From: Maritimibacter sp.
GTDB lineage: Bacteria > Pseudomonadota > Alphaproteobacteria > Rhodobacterales > Rhodobacteraceae
Reading direction: 5' to 3'
Assembly (NCBI GenBank): GCA_020441225.1
Contig: JAGRMP010000084.1
Location: 1,980-7,826 of the forward strand
Length of the DNA stretch: 5,847 nt
Position numbers and translations under genes: made by a program. The notes beneath the pieces are model-generated. The model was not told the origin of the DNA and ran no database searches. It was given only the letters and a program-made list of their open reading frames with translations. Shown here one piece after another: positions 5,239 to 5,847 of the stretch; position 1 is the first letter of the stretch, and each line of letters begins with the position of its first letter.

Positions 5239-5847
5239 TTATTCGACCGGGTCGATCCCGCCCATGCACAGGTATTTCAGCTCCATGAAGTCGTCGAGCC
5301 CGTGGTGCGAGCCTTCGCGGCCCAGCCCCGACATCTTCACGCCGCCGAACGGCGCTTCGGCGGTCGACACCAGCCCGGTGTTGATCCCCACCATGCCGTA
5401 ATCGAGCGCTTCGCCCATCCGCCAGACCCGGCCCATGTCGCGGGTGTAGAAATACGAGGCCAGGCCGAAATCGGTATCGTTCGCCGCGGCGATCACCTCG
5501 GCCTCGGTCTCGAAGCGGAAGAGCGGCGCTACCGGGCCGAAGGTCTCTTCCGTCGCCACCGCCATATCCGCGGTCACGCCCTTCAGGATCGTCGGCTCGA
5601 AGAAGGTCCCGCCCAGCGCGTGGCGGTGCCCGCCCTGGACGATCTCGGCCCCCTTGGCCTGGGCGTCGCCGATATGCTCTTCGACCTTCGCCACCGCGGC
5701 ATCGTCGATCAGCGGCCCGAACGTGGTGCCCTCGTCAAAGCCGTTGCCGGTCTGCAGCCCCGCGAGCTTTTCTCCGAGCTTCTCGGCAAAGGCGTCGTAG
5801 ATCCCCGCCTGCACGTAGATCCGGTTGGCGCAGACGCAGGTCTGGCC
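5239..5847 (-). CDS. gabD: Succinate-semialdehyde dehydrogenase, N-terminal part outside the window
   Basis: NAD(P)-dependent aldehyde dehydrogenase that oxidises succinate semialdehyde to succinate, the last step of the GABA shunt. The C-terminal 202 residues are visible, up to the TAA at 5239-5241; about 280 N-terminal residues with most of the cofactor-binding fold are missing off the right edge. The first visible residues are GQTCVCANR, containing the catalytic Cys (fourth visible residue) and the second Cys two places later that forms the redox-sensitive CVC pair known in this family. Further on are EETFGPVAPLFRF (about 100-112), INTGLVS and PFGGVKMSGLGREG (about 166-179), and a C-terminus KYLCMGG like that of Escherichia coli GabD. 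The agreement with GabD is close along the whole visible length. A glutarate-semialdehyde dehydrogenase role (DavD-like) is the main alternative. It converges on the amylosucrase gene and is probably functionally separate from it. Confidence 0.92.
   Translation of the reverse strand, partial: GQTCVCANRIYVQAGIYDAFAEKLGEKLAGLQTGNGFDEGTTFGPLIDDAAVAKVEEHIGDAQAKGAEIVQGGHRHALGGTFFEPTILKGVTADMAVATEETFGPVAPLFRFETEAEVIAAANDTDFGLASYFYTRDMGRVWRMGEALDYGMVGINTGLVSTAEAPFGGVKMSGLGREGSHHGLDDFMELKYLCMGGIDPVE

Noticed and set aside
5239..5814. Start of the dehydrogenase at the GTG at 5814
   Set aside because: The frame continues to the window edge with GQTCVCANR, the catalytic-cysteine motif, so the GTG is an internal valine codon and the gene is truncated only by the window.

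Overview
The window looks like chromosomal DNA from a high-GC bacterium, most likely an alphaproteobacterium and plausibly of the Rhodobacterales type. This rests on very strong G/C preference at third codon positions, long antisense open frames caused by that bias, and the gene families present. I could not run a taxonomic search, so the placement is tentative. There are four protein genes, two of them cut by the window edges. I see no tRNA, rRNA, CRISPR array, insertion sequence or phage signal.

Layout: (1) positions 1-1903, minus strand, a glycogen/alpha-glucan phosphorylase (glgP) that lacks its C-terminal part because it runs off the left edge. (2) 1904-2344, an unusually long non-coding divergent intergenic region of 441 bases. 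It carries a LacI-family-like operator close to glgP, a pair of imperfect direct repeats about 130 bases apart, and a perfect inverted repeat just ahead of the next gene. (3) 2345-3202, plus strand, an SMP-30/gluconolactonase-family sugar lactonase. (4) 3298-5190, plus strand, an amylosucrase (GH13 subfamily 4) with all catalytic residues. (5) A 48-base convergent gap holding a GC-rich hairpin. (6) 5239-5847, minus strand, the C-terminal part of an NAD(P)-dependent succinate-semialdehyde dehydrogenase (gabD), cut by the right edge.

The genes suggest a small carbon-storage module. Amylosucrase turns sucrose directly into an alpha-1,4-glucan plus fructose, without ADP-glucose. The divergent phosphorylase can take such a glucan apart again to glucose-1-phosphate. 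The lactonase would open a sugar lactone, perhaps gluconolactone made from glucose released by amylosucrase's hydrolytic side reaction; that link is inference only. The LacI-like operator 39 bases upstream of glgP suggests sugar-responsive repression of at least that gene. gabD is convergent and probably unrelated.

The most interesting points are: the amylosucrase has Ile where the well-studied Neisseria polysaccharea enzyme has Arg226, a residue at the acceptor entrance; amylosucrase, phosphorylase and lactonase are grouped around one long control region; and that region contains an unexplained duplicated motif. None of this amounts to a clearly new system.
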